Positions 44,718-57,694 of a DNA stretch of 64,000 nt are shown in pieces. Position numbers and translations under genes: made by a program. Origin of the DNA: Massospora cicadina (taxonomy: Eukaryota > Entomophthoromycota > Entomophthoromycetes > Entomophthorales > Entomophthoraceae); assembly GCA_022478985.1 (NCBI GenBank), contig JAKSZP010012142.1:1-64000 (forward strand). The letters run 5' to 3'. Below the pieces are notes generated by a model, which saw nothing but the letters and a program-made list of their open reading frames with translations, did no database searches and was not told the origin of the DNA. How positions within the stretch are numbered: the stretch's first letter is position 1; each line of letters begins with the position of its first letter.

Positions 44718-44929
44718 CCATCCTCAAGTGCAAACTAAAGTATAAATTGGAATAAAACTATTATATAAATATTTTTTTATTTTTTTGTTTTGTTTTTGTT
44801 TTTTCACCTTTTTCTATTCAAAATCAGCCCGATTACAAACCTTCATAGGAATTTTGCATGGACTTGAATGTATATATTGCTGGTCCTAATATCCTTGATT
44901 GTGTATATGAACTTAGACATTTTCTCAAT

Positions 44930-46060
44930 CACTCTAAATAGCGCGACCTAGATGCGATCTAGTTTTTGCAATCAGCCTGACCATGGGTAATGCAAAATAG
45001 AACTTTGTCATTTACTTCAAATTTGGCCAGTGTGTAACAATTCTCTAAGTCCTTTTGATGTGGGCTTTTTTCTTGCCAAAACTGTTGTCAAAGGCTTGAT
45101 CTTGTAGTTTGATTAAGGCATCTGCAAGCTTCTCAACATGCTGAGGATAAGTGTTTTCACCTTGATCCTCTAGGACAGAATATAGCAGCTTTGGTAGGGC
45201 CGGGTGTCTACCATATAATACTTGAAAAGGATACATCCTAGTTGATGAATGGTAGGAGATATTGTAGGAGAAGACTTCCAAACCTAGATAAGTACTCCAT
45301 TTAGATGGTTTGGGCGAGGTTAAATTCTGGATAATATTCACCAATGTCCCGTTTGTGCGCTCAACAGTCCCATTAGTTTTGGGGTAATAGAGAGCAGATA
45401 GCACATCTCATACTCCCATTAGTTGGTAGAGCTTGGCAAGGAAGTTTGGTGGTAAAGTTGGTTCCGTTATCAGTCAGAATAACCTGGGGACATCCATGTT
45501 TGAGGATAATGTTTTCAAGGATGAACTTGGTGGTAGATGCTACTCCAACTTATTAAATGGCCTTGCCTTAAACATTTTCTGGTCAAGTGATCAATGGATA
45601 AGATTATGTTCTTGGCTTTCATGTTGCTTGTTTGGAGTGGGCCCACAACGTTGATAGATACAGTATGCCAGGCAAAGTTGGGCAAACAAGCTGGTAAGAT
45701 GTGTTTTTTTGAACAGTTTTCGCCTTGGCACTCTTCACAGCACTTTTAAGTTTCTTGGATTTCTAAATGCATTAACTCCTAGTAGTAGAATTGCTTCAGT
45801 TGCTATTTCATCTTCTTGAATTCGCCAAGCCCCATGGCCTTATGCGCTGCCATTATTAGGTCTATTTGGGCCAATATTTTTGGGAAAATATACTTTTTGT
45901 TCTAGACAATCTTGATAAGCACCCTGTCTTTGATGGTTGTATTTTTTGTAGATCTGATAATATTTTTTGGTATGGTTTCAGACTCATCTTAATACTCTCC
46001 ACTAATCAATTTCATAAAAAACTCATTGGCGGCCCAATTAAGTGTTGTGATGGTGGATAG
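44930..46060 (-). pseudogene. Element E integrase remnant
   Basis: The 119-codon frame at 45404-45045 begins [20 protein letters not shown], with the catalytic Glu expected in TVER. It continues VFSYNISYHSSTRMYPFQVL and YGRHPALPKLL. Upstream (45480-45440) is the [12 protein letters not shown] second Asp region. The zinc-binding N-terminus (about 45750) shows CEECQGENC-like spacing. It would have inserted the cDNA. Confidence 0.88.
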
Positions 46061-46701
46061 TCAGGATAGACAGTCAGCGTTTTGGTGTTTTGCCCCAGCT
46101 CAATGCTCAATGGTGTAGTCATAAGCTTGAAGCTTTAATGCTCAGCGGGCTAATCAGCCCTCAGGTTCTCTTAAGTTTTTTAACCATCTCAGGGAAGCAT
46201 GATTGGTGAAAACTTTGCAATGAGTGCCATGAAGGTAGACCTGGAATTGCTTGCAAGCATATATGACAGCTAAGAATTCTCATTCCGTACCGTGCAGTTC
46301 ATTTTGTGAACGTTTAAGGTCCAACTAGCAAAGGCAACTGGATGTTCTTCACCATCTTCTCCAACTTGGGATAACACGACCCCCACTGCTGTTCAGGATG
46401 CATCAGTTTGGACGTTAAATTCATTATCAAAGTCCAGGTATCAAAGAGCAGGCGCGCTTAATAGGGCTGATCAGAGTTGGTCAAATGCATCCTGGCAAGC
46501 TGGACTCCAGTAGAATGGGACCTTATCTTTAAGCTGATAGAAAAGCGGCTTTCTAAGTTGTGCAAAGTTGGTGATAAATCGGTTATAGTACCCAATCATG
46601 CCTAGGAATATTTGAATATCACTCTTAGATTTGAGCCATCTCATTTTGGAAATGGCATTTAGCTTAGAGGGTTGGATCCAAAGACCCACTTTATCAATCA
46701 C
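46061..46701 (-). pseudogene. Element E RNase H remnant
   Basis: In sense FQVYLHGTHCKVFTNHASLR, then WLKNLREPEG and YDYTIEH*AGAKHQNADCLS (46250-46070), with few stops. The frame at 46701-46471 (SDIQIFLGMIGYYNRFITNF, FYWSPACQDAFDQL) is the RT thumb to RNase H connection. Confidence 0.87.
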
Positions 46702-47350
46702 AATATGAGGTATCCAAGTTGGTATTTATAAATTGACATATTCTGGGCTTGATTTCTAATTTTGCAGCTGCTAGCTTTCTGAAAAATCCTCTAAGTGTTC
46801 CAGGTAGTCGTCAAAAGTGCGGCTGAAAACATTGATATCATCAATAAACACTAGTACGCATGACAATTTCAGATTTCCTAGAATTGTGTCCATTTCCCTC
46901 TGGAATGTAGCTAGGTCATTGCACAGCCCTTGAGGCATTCTCGTCAGTTGGAATAGGCCCTATTGTGTTATAATTGCACATTTATTGTTCTACTCTTTGG
47001 GAAGATCTATTCGCCAATATCCGCTGATAAGGTTCATTGCCAAGAAGAACTTCGAGCTCTCTAGCCTATCCAAGGCATTGTCGATTTGTGGCAATGGATA
47101 CAAGTACTTCTTTTTGATGTTGTTTAACTTCTGATTATCAATGACTACTCAGTTGCTTCAATCATTTTCTTCACTATTAAAATTCATGCTGTCCATGGAC
47201 TTTTTAGAGGGACTACCATGCCACGTTTGAGGAGTTCCTTAATCTCCATAGATACAGCTTCTTTTGATGATTTTGAGCATCTAATTGGGCATAATCAAAT
47301 AGGTTTACGATCTAAAGTATCAATCTTGTGGGTGACACCACTAGAACATC
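46702..47350 (-). pseudogene. Element E reverse transcriptase, nearly readable
   Basis: One frame runs through YPLPQIDNALDRLES, FLAMNLISGYWRIDLPKE and MPQGLCNDLATFQREMDTIL to VLVFIDDINVFS, with only two stops in about 115 codons. FIDD lies at 46848-46837, with both catalytic Asp codons kept. The fingers (47220-47100) are partly frameshifted. Confidence 0.9.
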
Positions 47351-47779
47351 TCAAGTTTAAATCATCTTGAGCAACTATTTACTAATATTTAGAAATTAAC
47401 TCCTGAGCTTGGCCTTTCTCAGAGTTTGTCTGGTTGCTTAAATCGGCCATAGGGACAACATTATTTATGCTGAGTAGGTCCTTATCAGGGAGTCTTAATT
47501 TGACAGAAGTTTCAAACTCATGGAATAAGTGAAATTCTGTGATAGGGAACAGATGCAGAAAAATGATTGTTTGATGTCAACTGATGGAGATGGGCCAATT
47601 TTTCAGGTTTGCACATAAGATATGTATTTCTCTGTGGCCCATAATGATAATACCAGGGGCAATGTTTGGTTTAAATCGAGATTTAGACCATGGTTGATAT
47701 ACTTTATTATAAGGTCCTTGTGGGATATTTATTGTTAGTCCTGTTGGGACAAGTACCTGTTCTCCAAATGGTATAGTGA

Positions 47780-48300
47780 TGGTCTGATTTGATCAAAGTG
47801 GAATGCCATTTGACTCATCATTCTGTGTGGGTAGTAATTTTATCTTTGACCATGCTTTGGAATACTCAATCAGGATGACTCCATCTTTGTAAGCCAGATT
47901 TATGAATAGGCTGGGTTTTTTTTCTCAACTGCCTTATCATGGTTATAGTAAAGTGAAAAGCCTGGCTAAGAATGGAGAGAGTATCATTCTTATGACTGGT
48001 AACAACTCCATATCTTCTTAGGAAATCAGCCCCAATTAGGATATCATAGTTCATATTTGGCAACACTATGGCAGGTGCTGTTACTAAAATGGATCCAAAT
48101 CAAAGTGGTAGGGTACTGTATGCGCCCAGAGATTTAGTTGTATGCGCTCCAGCTGTTCCATATTCCTGACGGTGGGCAACATCAGGCGCATTTTCAGTTT
48201 TTTTAAACATCTTTGTGCTGACTATATTGATAGAAGCACCACTATCAACAATGGCCCAAACTCAAACCTTGTTTCTGCTATGGTCACATAAGTACATTCA
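47780..48300 (-). pseudogene. Element E aspartic protease, active site intact
   Basis: WAIVDSGASINIVSTKMF holds the catalytic DSGA (plus 48232-48246). It is followed by EYGTAGAHTTKSLGAYSTLP and then, in the frame at 48066-47866, NYDILIGADFLRRYGVV. Both halves are conserved. Breaks between and after them make the polyprotein non-functional, but this is the best-preserved protease in the window. Confidence 0.87.
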
Positions 48301-48788
48301 TAGTAGTTTTTCAAAGGTATTTATTGTATGAATGCTGTGACTGCTGCTTGATTCCAGGTGTGATTTCTGGATTGAGCAAATATCTGGTATGTTATCTTCA
48401 AAGGTCTTCATGGGAATAACTAATTAAATGCTGTTAAGCTTAGGTAGGTTGGCCGAACATCTGGGTTGGAGGTCTAAACCCTGATCAATAATCTGCTTTG
48501 CGTAAGGTTTTGGTACTTCTGCTTGGGCTCTTTGGTAATTTTCAAGAGTTTAATTGCTTTTGTTGTGGCCTGAGTAGTGACCATCATGGCATCATTAGCC
48601 ATGATATGGTGGAGATTATCTTTAGCAACGCCTTTGTCCCTAAAGAGCTTATCAAGGTCGAAAAATGGTTTGAAAATAGGTGGAGTTAAAGCATTACACC
48701 TCTACTTCACCTGCTCTTTTCCCGCCTCACTGTTGCTGTTGATTTCTAGAGCAAAGTTGACCCCCAGCTTTTTGTTGAACCATCTGTA

Positions 48789-48830
48789 GCATTTTCTAGC
48801 AAAATGCCCTTGTTGACCATGATTGTGGCA
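48789..48830 (-). other. Element E gag zinc knuckle
   Basis: Fourteen codons read CHNHGQQGHFARKC. Spacing fits C-x2-C-x4-H-x4-C with the second Cys changed to His. Nucleocapsid knuckles of this kind bind the element RNA. Confidence 0.75.
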
Positions 48831-48959
48831 TGTAATCATTCCTGTTTACTGCTTTTATCAAATTTTTAGTTCATTTTTTGGAATTCTTACTGTCAGATAT
48901 TTACCTTTGCAGACTAGAAATCAGAATGCTGTAGGTTGAGTTCTGCCAAAAAAGGGAAA

Positions 48960-49640
48960 TGTCGGCCATTTGCGATATTCCAATGCTGTTAAGAGTTCAT
49001 TTAATTGTTATAAAAATGCAAAAATCAATGAAATTGGTCAAAAGACCCTGGCCAATTTTCGGTGGAACCCCATTAATTGGGGAATAACCAGTTCAAATCC
49101 TGTACAGGCATTAGTAAAATCAGCAGGTCAGATTTCTCTGACCACACCATGGACCTTGGGGGAATCATTGGAAGGCACTCCTGACCCCAACAAAGTCCTT
49201 CAATGCACCTGTGCGGGGACCCCCCTTTTATAGGCTTGGCGGGGTCCTCCAAGGTGCAAGAAACTTCTTGGGTGGTGATTGGCTCAAGTTATAAAAACAT
49301 TACCTTATGGGTACATTTGGGCCAATCAGAATTCCTCTTCCTTCGCTCCAATGCCCTGATGTGAGTTCCCAAATTATAATATGTTATTCCTGCATGTTTC
49401 CTAATTTGGACTCATGCAGGCTATTCCAAACATATCCCTAAATTCCCCTTGACCTTTGAATTTTTTTAGATAATTGGAGGTTGAGGGGTATTGTTTTTCC
49501 TCTTTATCATGCGCATAATAAAAAATCTAAAAGTCCAATTTTATTTGCTCTTTTATTTAAATTTTTATTTTATTAAAATATATTTGTGTAAATTAGCTGG
49601 AGGAAGTACCAGCGAGCATAGTTAGGCTGGTTTCCCACAT
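48960..49640. other. Unexplained GC-richer insertion-like stretch inside E gag
   Basis: Gag coding trace is absent here although it is present on both sides. The stretch includes GCGGGGACCCCCC and GGCGGGGTCCTCC blocks, a TTATAAAA box at about 49292 and a plus frame at 48970-49233 without known motifs. It could be a solo LTR or another insertion. No duplication was found. Confidence 0.4.
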
Positions 49641-51116
49641 TTCCCTGATTGGACATAGTATTGCTTTTTGGGCCCTAACTAGGGTTATTGCTGATATTTG
49701 GCCCAATTAGGTGTATTGAAATTATAGGAACAGCTTCTCAAGTAATTGCTAAGCTCTTAAATTTACAAGCTTTTATTGAATGCAGGCAACATGACATTGT
49801 GCAGTTCACATAAAGGCATAATCATGTGCTCCATCACAATATTGGCGTTAAACTTATTTATTGCATTGCACCCACGCAGAACTTGTGCCTCATTTAAGAA
49901 TCTATCTGCAAAATCCTTAATATTCTAATCCTCTCGAAATTCTATATTAATAAGCTCTTTTTTAAATTTAAATTTCTCAGGCCCTCTAAACTTTTTTGTT
50001 ATTGCAATTTTGGCATCCATATCAGACCAATTGTCACCAAAATAGGGTATAACAAGGTCACAGATATGGGCATCAAGTGAGTTAATCAGTTCAAATCCTT
50101 TTTCATGGTCTGATGCTCCTCTCATTGCTTTTTCAAATAACTTTAGGATAGAGTGAACGTTTCCATCCTTTACAAACTTTGGCTAATTCAATGGTTATAA
50201 AACATCTCGCCCAGTTTTGGGCATAGGGGTTGTACTTCTTCTTAAACGTCTTGGAGTATCATCACCCATAATTGGCCCTCTTTCCCATTTGAAAGTATCT
50301 GGAGTCAGGATTTATGGTAGGACTCTAGACATAGAACAGATGTTTGAAATATCAGTTTCCGCATTAGTGTCAACTTCTGATGATTCAATTTCATGATATT
50401 GCTCCAAACTGAATTATGATGCCTGAAGTTGGCCCTTAGTTACTCTTCCAGGCTATTTTTTGCCAATTAAGCGGAGCTTTTTCCTATTTCTTTTTTGTTG
50501 AAGTTGGGTGAGCACTGGCATCCATGACTTTTGAGAAATTTGAAATTTTTTAAGGTTGTCATACTCCTCTTTGAATAATTCTTAATTGAGTGTTATGTTT
50601 TATATATCTTTGTCCATAATGTCTCCTCAGGAATTTTCAGTTGATAATTGCATTCTTATTTCTCAATTTTTCTGAGAAATTTCAGTATACTGCCCTGCAA
50701 TCTTGACAACACAGTCCAAAGTTTAGAATACCTCTTTGATCTGGGCATTCTCTTCAACCCTATTTGGGACAACTGGTTTTGCTGCAAGGTCTTCAAAGTT
50801 TTTGTTTATAGTATCTAGATAGATCTATACATACTCTTCAAGGTCATCAACTTTTACATTTAACTCCAGATGATTTCTTTGACCCAAAGTGAAGTATGGT
50901 AAGTCTTTTTGATTGAGACAATAGGTAATCAATATGGCTTTCTAGCTTTCAACAGCGGTTACTCATGGTTTGTACCCATTTGTGTGATAGCCTATGGTGA
51001 GCAAGAACTTCTGAGGCTTTTTTTGGGACTCCCTTGTTCAGAAGCTCTTTAAGGGTGTATAATCTCCCAAAGCTTCATTGGCATGACCCATATTATCAAC
51101 AATTGCCTTTTAGACT
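49641..51116 (-). pseudogene. Element E gag central part
   Basis: In sense the frame at 50125-49925 (MRGASDHEKGFELINSLDAH, DLVIPYFGDNWSDMDAKIAI) continues into DFADRFLNEAQVLRGCNAIN and VMEHMIMPLCELHNV near 49920-49770 in another frame. The style is that of a Gypsy capsid region. The segment 50200-51100 is frame-broken. Confidence 0.65.
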
Positions 51117-51635
51117 TCAGCAAAACTGGAATTTAGATTGTCCAGTAGGGAATTTTGGGGAGATTGTTCCTCCCCTTGCACATGGTAGATTTCCGTGATT
51201 TCCAATTTTGCCTAGCAATGATTTGCTGGGTATGCTTAATTGAGGGTTGAACAAAGTTTCCAGGAATTTGTTAGTTTCTTGACTGTCTTCGAGACGTTTA
51301 GTGAGAGATGCCATGGTTGCATCGTGGTACTTCATATATATCTCCATCTTGAGCGCCTGATCCTTAAGGTAGTAGAACAGGCCAAAGGAGGGATCTATTT
51401 GTGAATTACCAATCCTAAAAACCTGATATAGGGTTTCCAGCATAGCTTTTAAGCTTGAAGACGTAAGATCAATTAGGCTAGTTGTGTCTGCATGAGCTTT
51501 CCCCACTGTGATAAGATCCAGGGAGTAGGAGGTACCCGCTTCAGAGCCTTGGCGGCTGGTATTAAAATAATCCAACTTTACTTTGTCACTAGTTTCCATC
51601 TCATTGTTGCTTACACGTCTGGCTGTTTCTTCCAT
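51117..51635 (-). CDS. Element E gag N-terminus, 172-residue open frame
   Basis: Starts MEETARRVSNNEMETSDKVK, 44 bp after the primer-site motif, which supports this Met as the gag start. Contains a helix-forming stretch (LKAMLETLYQVF, MEIYMKYHDATMASLTKRLE) and ends in a Pro/Gly-rich tail. It would be the N-terminal part of the particle protein. No named domain is recognised, and the open frame ends early relative to a full gag. Confidence 0.65.
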   Translation of the reverse strand: MEETARRVSNNEMETSDKVKLDYFNTSRQGSEAGTSYSLDLITVGKAHADTTSLIDLTSSSLKAMLETLYQVFRIGNSQIDPSFGLFYYLKDQALKMEIYMKYHDATMASLTKRLEDSQETNKFLETLFNPQLSIPSKSLLGKIGNHGNLPCARGGTISPKFPTGQSKFQFC

Positions 51636-51678
51636 GAATTGGTTATGGAATTTATTTCTAGAAGTGTCACCAGTTTTT

Positions 51679-51689
51679 GGTGAGCACTA
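51679..51689 (-). other. Element E putative primer-binding site
   Basis: In sense TAGTGCTCACC just inside the 5' LTR. This matches the start of the motif in A-D and F, with G to A at position 2, but the rest (AAAAACTGG) differs. Confidence 0.5.
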
Positions 51690-51691
51690 GT

Positions 51692-52800
51692 TGCCAAACT
51701 CCAAGGATTGCTCACTTGAAAATTGGTATCCTGCATGCATATTCAAAACAAAGTTCCGCTGGATGATCCACTATAAGTCCAGTGGCTTATGGTATATTCA
51801 CTGTTCAGAAACTCACTAGGCTTTTTAAAATAGCCCTAACTCTTCTGGTCAATTTTGGGCATAATTTTCCCAACGTAATCATGAACTTCTTCTGAGGCAG
51901 ATATCAATATAAACTGGGGATTCTGTCCTTCCAGTTTGTTGACACTTCTCCAATGAAAGGATTCTGATGAGAAAACCAGTAAAGAGATAAAAAAATAACT
52001 TTTATTAGAAGGTATTTATTTGATAATCAGTCATTAGGTCAGGCACTGGTATTTATACCTTTATGGCATTTCCTGGCCACATTTAAGCACAAAATTTCAA
52101 AAGATGTTTTACCACCTCAGTTTAGCCCTTGAACTGATATGACTGAGACCTTTTCTAAATTTTATTGGTGGCAAAATACTCTCAAAATTGGGAGGATTTC
52201 AGGTCAAAATTGCGATAAAAGAATGCAAAATTGTCCTAGAATCTTCTTGATTTGAGTCTCATCATACTGCTGACAAAAATAAACCTTCTGTGAAATTCTT
52301 GCCTCAATTAAAGTAGTTGATGTACCCTAATTAGGACATCAGCAGGCTTCTCTCAATAGCACTAGGTACTCACTTTCAGGTGGTCCATGTGCAAGTGTTA
52401 TCATGCCAATTATGCGGATCAACATACAACTTTCGCCCTAGGGTGTAAAAGTGATTGTGTTTTTCATTCTTCTGATGGTCCGTGGGATTTTTAGACATCA
52501 ACTTTGGGTTGATCCCAAACAAATTTGTATACAAGTTAGTTTATTGTGTTCCCAATAATTGGGACTAATTGCCAAGATTTGATGCATAGATAATCGGCCA
52601 TAATATGTGAGAGTACTTGGCCTTAGCTTATTAATAAATTTCTTGATTGAAGTTTAGTTGAGTAATCCAGCCCAAATCATGTAATTGCAATAGGATTTGA
52701 GGTGAGAGTTAAAGTATTACCAGCATTGAGAGGATAACCAGCCCAAACTGTTGGTTGTCAAAGGTTTTTTAAGTCAATCATTAGAATCTGACACCAGCTA
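51692..52800 (-). repeat. Element E 5' LTR
   Basis: About 1109 bp, partner of 43401-44520. See that entry for the uneven identity. Confidence 0.85.
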
Positions 52801-55800
52801 ATGTCAAAAAAGACCCCTTCACAATTATAGTTTCCTTCTAATAGGCTCCTTTCATCCTTTATTCCCACATCTGCAATTTAATGATAGCTGATGAACACTA
52901 AGAAATCTATTGTTAATTACATAATTAGAAAATACAGGACTGCTAAGGCATTGATTTCAAGTTAATCACCATAATAACAAATGTCAGCCTATTAGATTTA
53001 AGACTCTGGTTTAAAGGTGAGGAAAATTATCAAGACCTATTAATGATAAGTATAAATTGGTGCGGAAAATAACAAAATTAATAGATAATATATATTTGGT
53101 GATACAAAAACCAGGGCCTCATCCTGAAATGATTAAGATATTAGGGATTTTAGTTCTATTGGCAGGAATTAAGGGATTTTCTCTTCCGTCATAGATACTA
53201 GTAATTAAAAGGAAGTGACCAAGGCTGATGATAGTAATCTAGTACAACTTTGTCAACTTTATATGAAAAATTCTGTCCAAGGTGCGAGTTAATTTCTAGT
53301 AAATGAATCCTATTGATTAATATTAGTATAGCATACTTAATAAAACCTTTATCAGAAATAATTAAGATGTAAAATTAAGGAAATGTTTAGTAAATAGATG
53401 GTTGGTCAGAACTTTCACAAGATTTCCCATGGTAAAGATTGCACTAAATGTTGAATGAATCCTCCTGATTTTCAGAAAAGTTGGACTCCTTGCAAGTTTT
53501 AAGTGATTCATGGTCTTCATCTACAATTTTATTGAGCATAGTTTCCTCTATATTCTCACCATCTTATATACTTTGACATAATGAGTGGACTTAGAAGCTT
53601 GATTCAGGTAAGACTGCTCTGTGGGCTTAAAGTTCTCTTGGTAGGTTGCGGTAGGCGGCCATAACCAATTCACTTGGGGCTTCAATGACGCAGTATTCTG
53701 ACTGCACTTGCAAACTAGTTCTTCTTCATCAAAGTTATTAGTGTGTTGTTAATCCAATTGACTGATCCCGCAGACCTACTCATTAGGTTCTTCCCTCTTA
53801 TCTTCCTCTATCCTGGCATAACTGCTCCAGAAGTTACTTTCTTAATGACTATTGTTACATTTAAACTTGGTGGAATTTAAATACTTCCATTCGACTGGTT
53901 AATAAGCCTTCTCCTTAGGCTTATCCTCACAGCTCTGAGCAACGTAAAAGCTCTTTATCTGTGCGGCGTTACTGATATTTCTTTTGTCTGTACTATGTCT
54001 TAAAAGCGGATTTGGATTCAATAAAAGCCTCATTAATGGCCTTTGGGATATAGTAGGTTTTACACTCAATGTCATGTGCATCAAAATAGTAGGTGTGATT
54101 CAGAAAATAAGTCAGATAGTCTTTGAGGTGACTAGATCCAAGGCTTCAGGTGGTCAAAGCTGTTGGTCCTTGATGTAATACTAGTTTGCATGGTCTACAA
54201 CTGACATAAAATTAACCATTCTCATGGTGATGAATTTTCTTATATTTTGAACTTTTTGTGCACTTCGACTTGAAATGATAAATTTAAAACTTTGGACCAA
54301 GTGTGATAGAGGCGAAGTAAGCTCCAAGAACCTCCTGTGATTTCAGCTTATACGTTTCTGTACATGGAGAGATTAAAGTTTGTCACTGGCTCCGTACATG
54401 CAGTGTTTTTACAACTAAATAAATCTGATTATAGTATCCTCGCCAGTAATGAACTTACTTTTAAAGTATAAAAATATTGTGATCTTTGTCAGGTTAATTC
54501 TAATGTGTTATTTGTATCACCATCGCTGGTATGTTGTACTGTGTTGCGTCTTTCCAAACTAGGTAACGTTCTGAAAGGTGGTAGACGTCACAATTGCATG
54601 GTGTTTCTCCCTGTCTCAAGCAACTTAACAGGTTTTTATGGCTTTCCAGAATGGCAAATATCGTGTTTAAGCTTTGTATAAATTAATCTTTCACCTTCTC
54701 TGGGATTTCCATATTTTCTTAAATGAGTCAAGACCAGATCTCTAATCCTTTCTTAAGCTGGTGGTGGCATGACTCTTACTAGCTTGATATACAAATGAGC
54801 TACTTGCTGCTTCAACTCATTATGCATCTTATACATATACCAGAACCCTATCTTTTGAGGTTGTTACCTCCTTGGTATCTTACCATGGTTTTACTCTTGA
54901 AATTCTTTACAATTACTTAATGTTACCCCTTTAGTGTGCGCTAGTTATTTCAAAAAGTGGCTCGCTTGCTATGGAGGCGTTAATTAAAGGAGTGAACCAC
55001 TTTCATTAATTATTTATTTGATCACAGGTTGCATCACAAGGTGAATTAAAATTCTAGTTTTCTGGTAAATGAGACTTTTACTTATGGTTCCATACGTGTC
55101 CACCCAAGGTGAAGCCTTAGAATGATATTCAAAGGGGCTGTTCCTAATAATACTGGAGCTCTCATAAATTTCTGCTGATAAGGATGAAGCTTAAAACAAA
55201 CCTTTAACTGTAACTTTTTATACTGGCGTTTCTAACACCAATTATAAGCAAAATAAAGGCAAATTATTTGGATGGATGATCTTATTATATTTTTATTAAA
55301 GTATGTATAGTGTTATTGATATTTTGTGTGCTTAAAGTAGGACTTAATTCAAATCAAATCAATTTTCTCACAGGGCAAGTTTTCATGTATATCTTGGTTT
55401 CAGAGTCTGTATAGTCAAATCTCCTGCTATCCTATGACCTTCTGGATTTCTTCTGAAGGTTATACTTCTGTGCTCTTGCTTTTTTGTATACATGTGGCAG
55501 CTGTTTTAAGCTTATCCATGTCCCCTATTGTTTCTTTGACACCTGTGGCTCTTGCAGATGCGTGGGTAGCTATGTCATCTCAATAAATTAAATTTTTAAT
55601 ATCATAAATTGTTTCCTGAGTTATTAGGTGCTCAATTTAAAGAAGTTGACCAAATGAGAAGGCTTTCTTTATATGAGGTTTGGTATTTAGTCTTTCATTA
55701 GTATAAAGCTCAAAGGTATAAAAATGGGATATCTTGAGTTATCTATTTGCAACATTGTGCTTATACTTTTTTTGACCATCATTTATACTGACACATCCCC

Positions 55801-57563
55801 TGAAGTCATGGTGACCGGCTGGCAAATATGACGGTGGTCAAGAATATTTAAAAGATTCATTCATCATGATTTAATACCGATCAAAGCCTATAAAAGTAGC
55901 TTTGAAATTTGTAAAAATTTGTCACTAGCCATGCTAGTTGTGAATTGATTGTTATTCTGGCCAACTATATTACTAATGCCAATATTAGTACTATTAGAAT
56001 TGAGCTTCTATGAAGAAATCTTTCCATAGGTTGAGAAAAAAACTATTGTTGAGCCTTTCCTTAACAGCATGCTCTAAGAAATCTATTGGAATAGATTGGC
56101 TTATAGCCTTAGCTCCACATAGATCTGCGCTTCATGGTATATTAGTAGCAATAAAGATAAATTGTTTATCATTTCTCTTTAAAATGATACCAGAATAATT
56201 AATCTATTAGTAATCAAACTCCTAAATCCTCCTAACCTCTTGCTGAAAAACTTTCTGAGGTAGCTTATATCATCACAGAATTTCACACTTTATGCATAAC
56301 AAGTTCCTGGATTCCCAGGTCTAACAAGTTTATAGAGATAGTAAATTTAATTTTCATTAGCGCCATTCATCCTTGTCTCAATTATCACATATGTTTAAAG
56401 GTTTTTTTAGCCAAATTTGGTAAATTGGTTGATATAGTTTGATGTTGCCTCACTGACTAAAATGATATATGTTTTTATATGCACTGTTTAAAATTGAACA
56501 TTTGTATAAAGAATTGCTTAGAAGAGAAATAGAAGTTTTAGAGTGAGATGACAAGTGGTCTTTATGTAAGATTTTATTGATGATGTAGGCTTATATGCAA
56601 GCATAATATGGCTAATTTAGGCAAAAAAATATAAAGTGGTATGTTACTCAATAGAGGCTCCTTCATTATAATATTTCTCCAATCATTTTTGATGTAGTAT
56701 CATTAATAAGTCTTTATATGGAAATTGGGGTTTTTTATGCAATAACAAAAAAGAACTTCAATCTCCTTGGTGTGAAATAAAAGTTTTGCTTATAAAATGC
56801 TGACTTTGTTTTGAAGAAGTCTTTAATCTACTTATGTTTTATATAAAGAATTTATCAGATGATACTTTTTCTTCAAGTCTATTAGTTCCCATACTTTTTA
56901 GACTTGACAAAAATGATTCTATTGCAGGACTTCAACTTTATAAAGTTCACTATATGAAAATGACTGTAATATCTTGATTGAGTCAAAAATTGTGCATTGG
57001 GTAGTTTTAGAGTTTTGCAACATACAATGTAAACAATTAATGTGCTTAACCTAGGCTTTGTTGATAACGCCAAAAAGGAGATTTATTCTTACTTTGTCTT
57101 TCAGTAGGACTGTTAAATATATCTGTGCTTCCAGATTAGTAAACTCATGTGGATCAAGAAAGCCGAGATTCTCTAATTTTCTTAATTAATTCTGATTTGA
57201 ACACAATGGTGATTAGAAAAAGCTACCTATTAGTAAAACACCTCTATAAGTCTGATTTTTCCAAATAAGAAAAATAGGCTTATGTTTAGTTGACCGCAAA
57301 TTTCTCTAATTATTGGTTGAACTTAGTTAAATTCCATTGTTTTTACAGTACATTGGTATGAACTTAAAATTGTAGCCCAGCAAATATACAAGAATAGCTT
57401 TTTCTATTTTCATTGATTAAAAAAAGTAGTTAGCCTACTCATATTAATACTAAGATAAGTATGAAATTAATATGATTTATATGATAAAAAGTGCAGATAC
57501 TTAAAAATAATTAGTGACCCTTTCATGATTAGTCATAAGCTGTTCATAATTTCCACGGGCATA
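52801..57563. other. AT-rich interval with one decayed coding trace
   Basis: Apart from the minus-strand trace at about 53590-54175 I see no element boundaries, RNA genes or convincing frames. Short frames at 56010 and 56882 look like chance. Confidence 0.5.
53590..54175 (-). pseudogene. Unknown protein relic
   Basis: In sense: LKDYLTYFLNHTYYFDAHDI then YYIPKAINEAFIESKSAFKT (54130-54000), and after frame changes EEDKREEPNE, NNFDEEELVCKCSQNTASLK and VNWLWPPTATYQENFKPTEQ (53800-53610). Codon pattern and residue mix look like real protein, with stops and shifts. It could be gag of another retroelement family or a host gene relic. I do not recognise it. Confidence 0.4.
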
Positions 57564-57694
57564 CACAGTGCATTCAAAAAGTTCTGGGACTAACGTTTTA
57601 AAGACATAACTTTACAAATAAATAACTTTCTTTTATCATAATTTAACATACAACCTTTCCCTCTCTATACATATTTATATTGGTAAAACAATTG

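Larger units (their letters stand above)
43401..52800 (-). mobile_element. Gypsy LTR retrotransposon E, largest and least decayed
   Basis: LTRs of about 1.1 kb at 51692-52800 (5') and 43401-44520 (3'). In sense the 3' LTR starts TGTTGGGAAATATCAGATT. The interior encodes, on minus, gag with a knuckle, protease with an intact DSGA site, RT with FIDD, RNase H and integrase. The number of stops per domain is lower than in A-D. A tandem repeat lies just inside the 3' LTR, and one internal stretch is unexplained (48960-49640). Confidence 0.9.

Noticed and set aside
49085..49105. CAGTTCAAATCCTG, another B-box-like stretch
   Set aside because: No A box at the right distance, no tail and no duplication.
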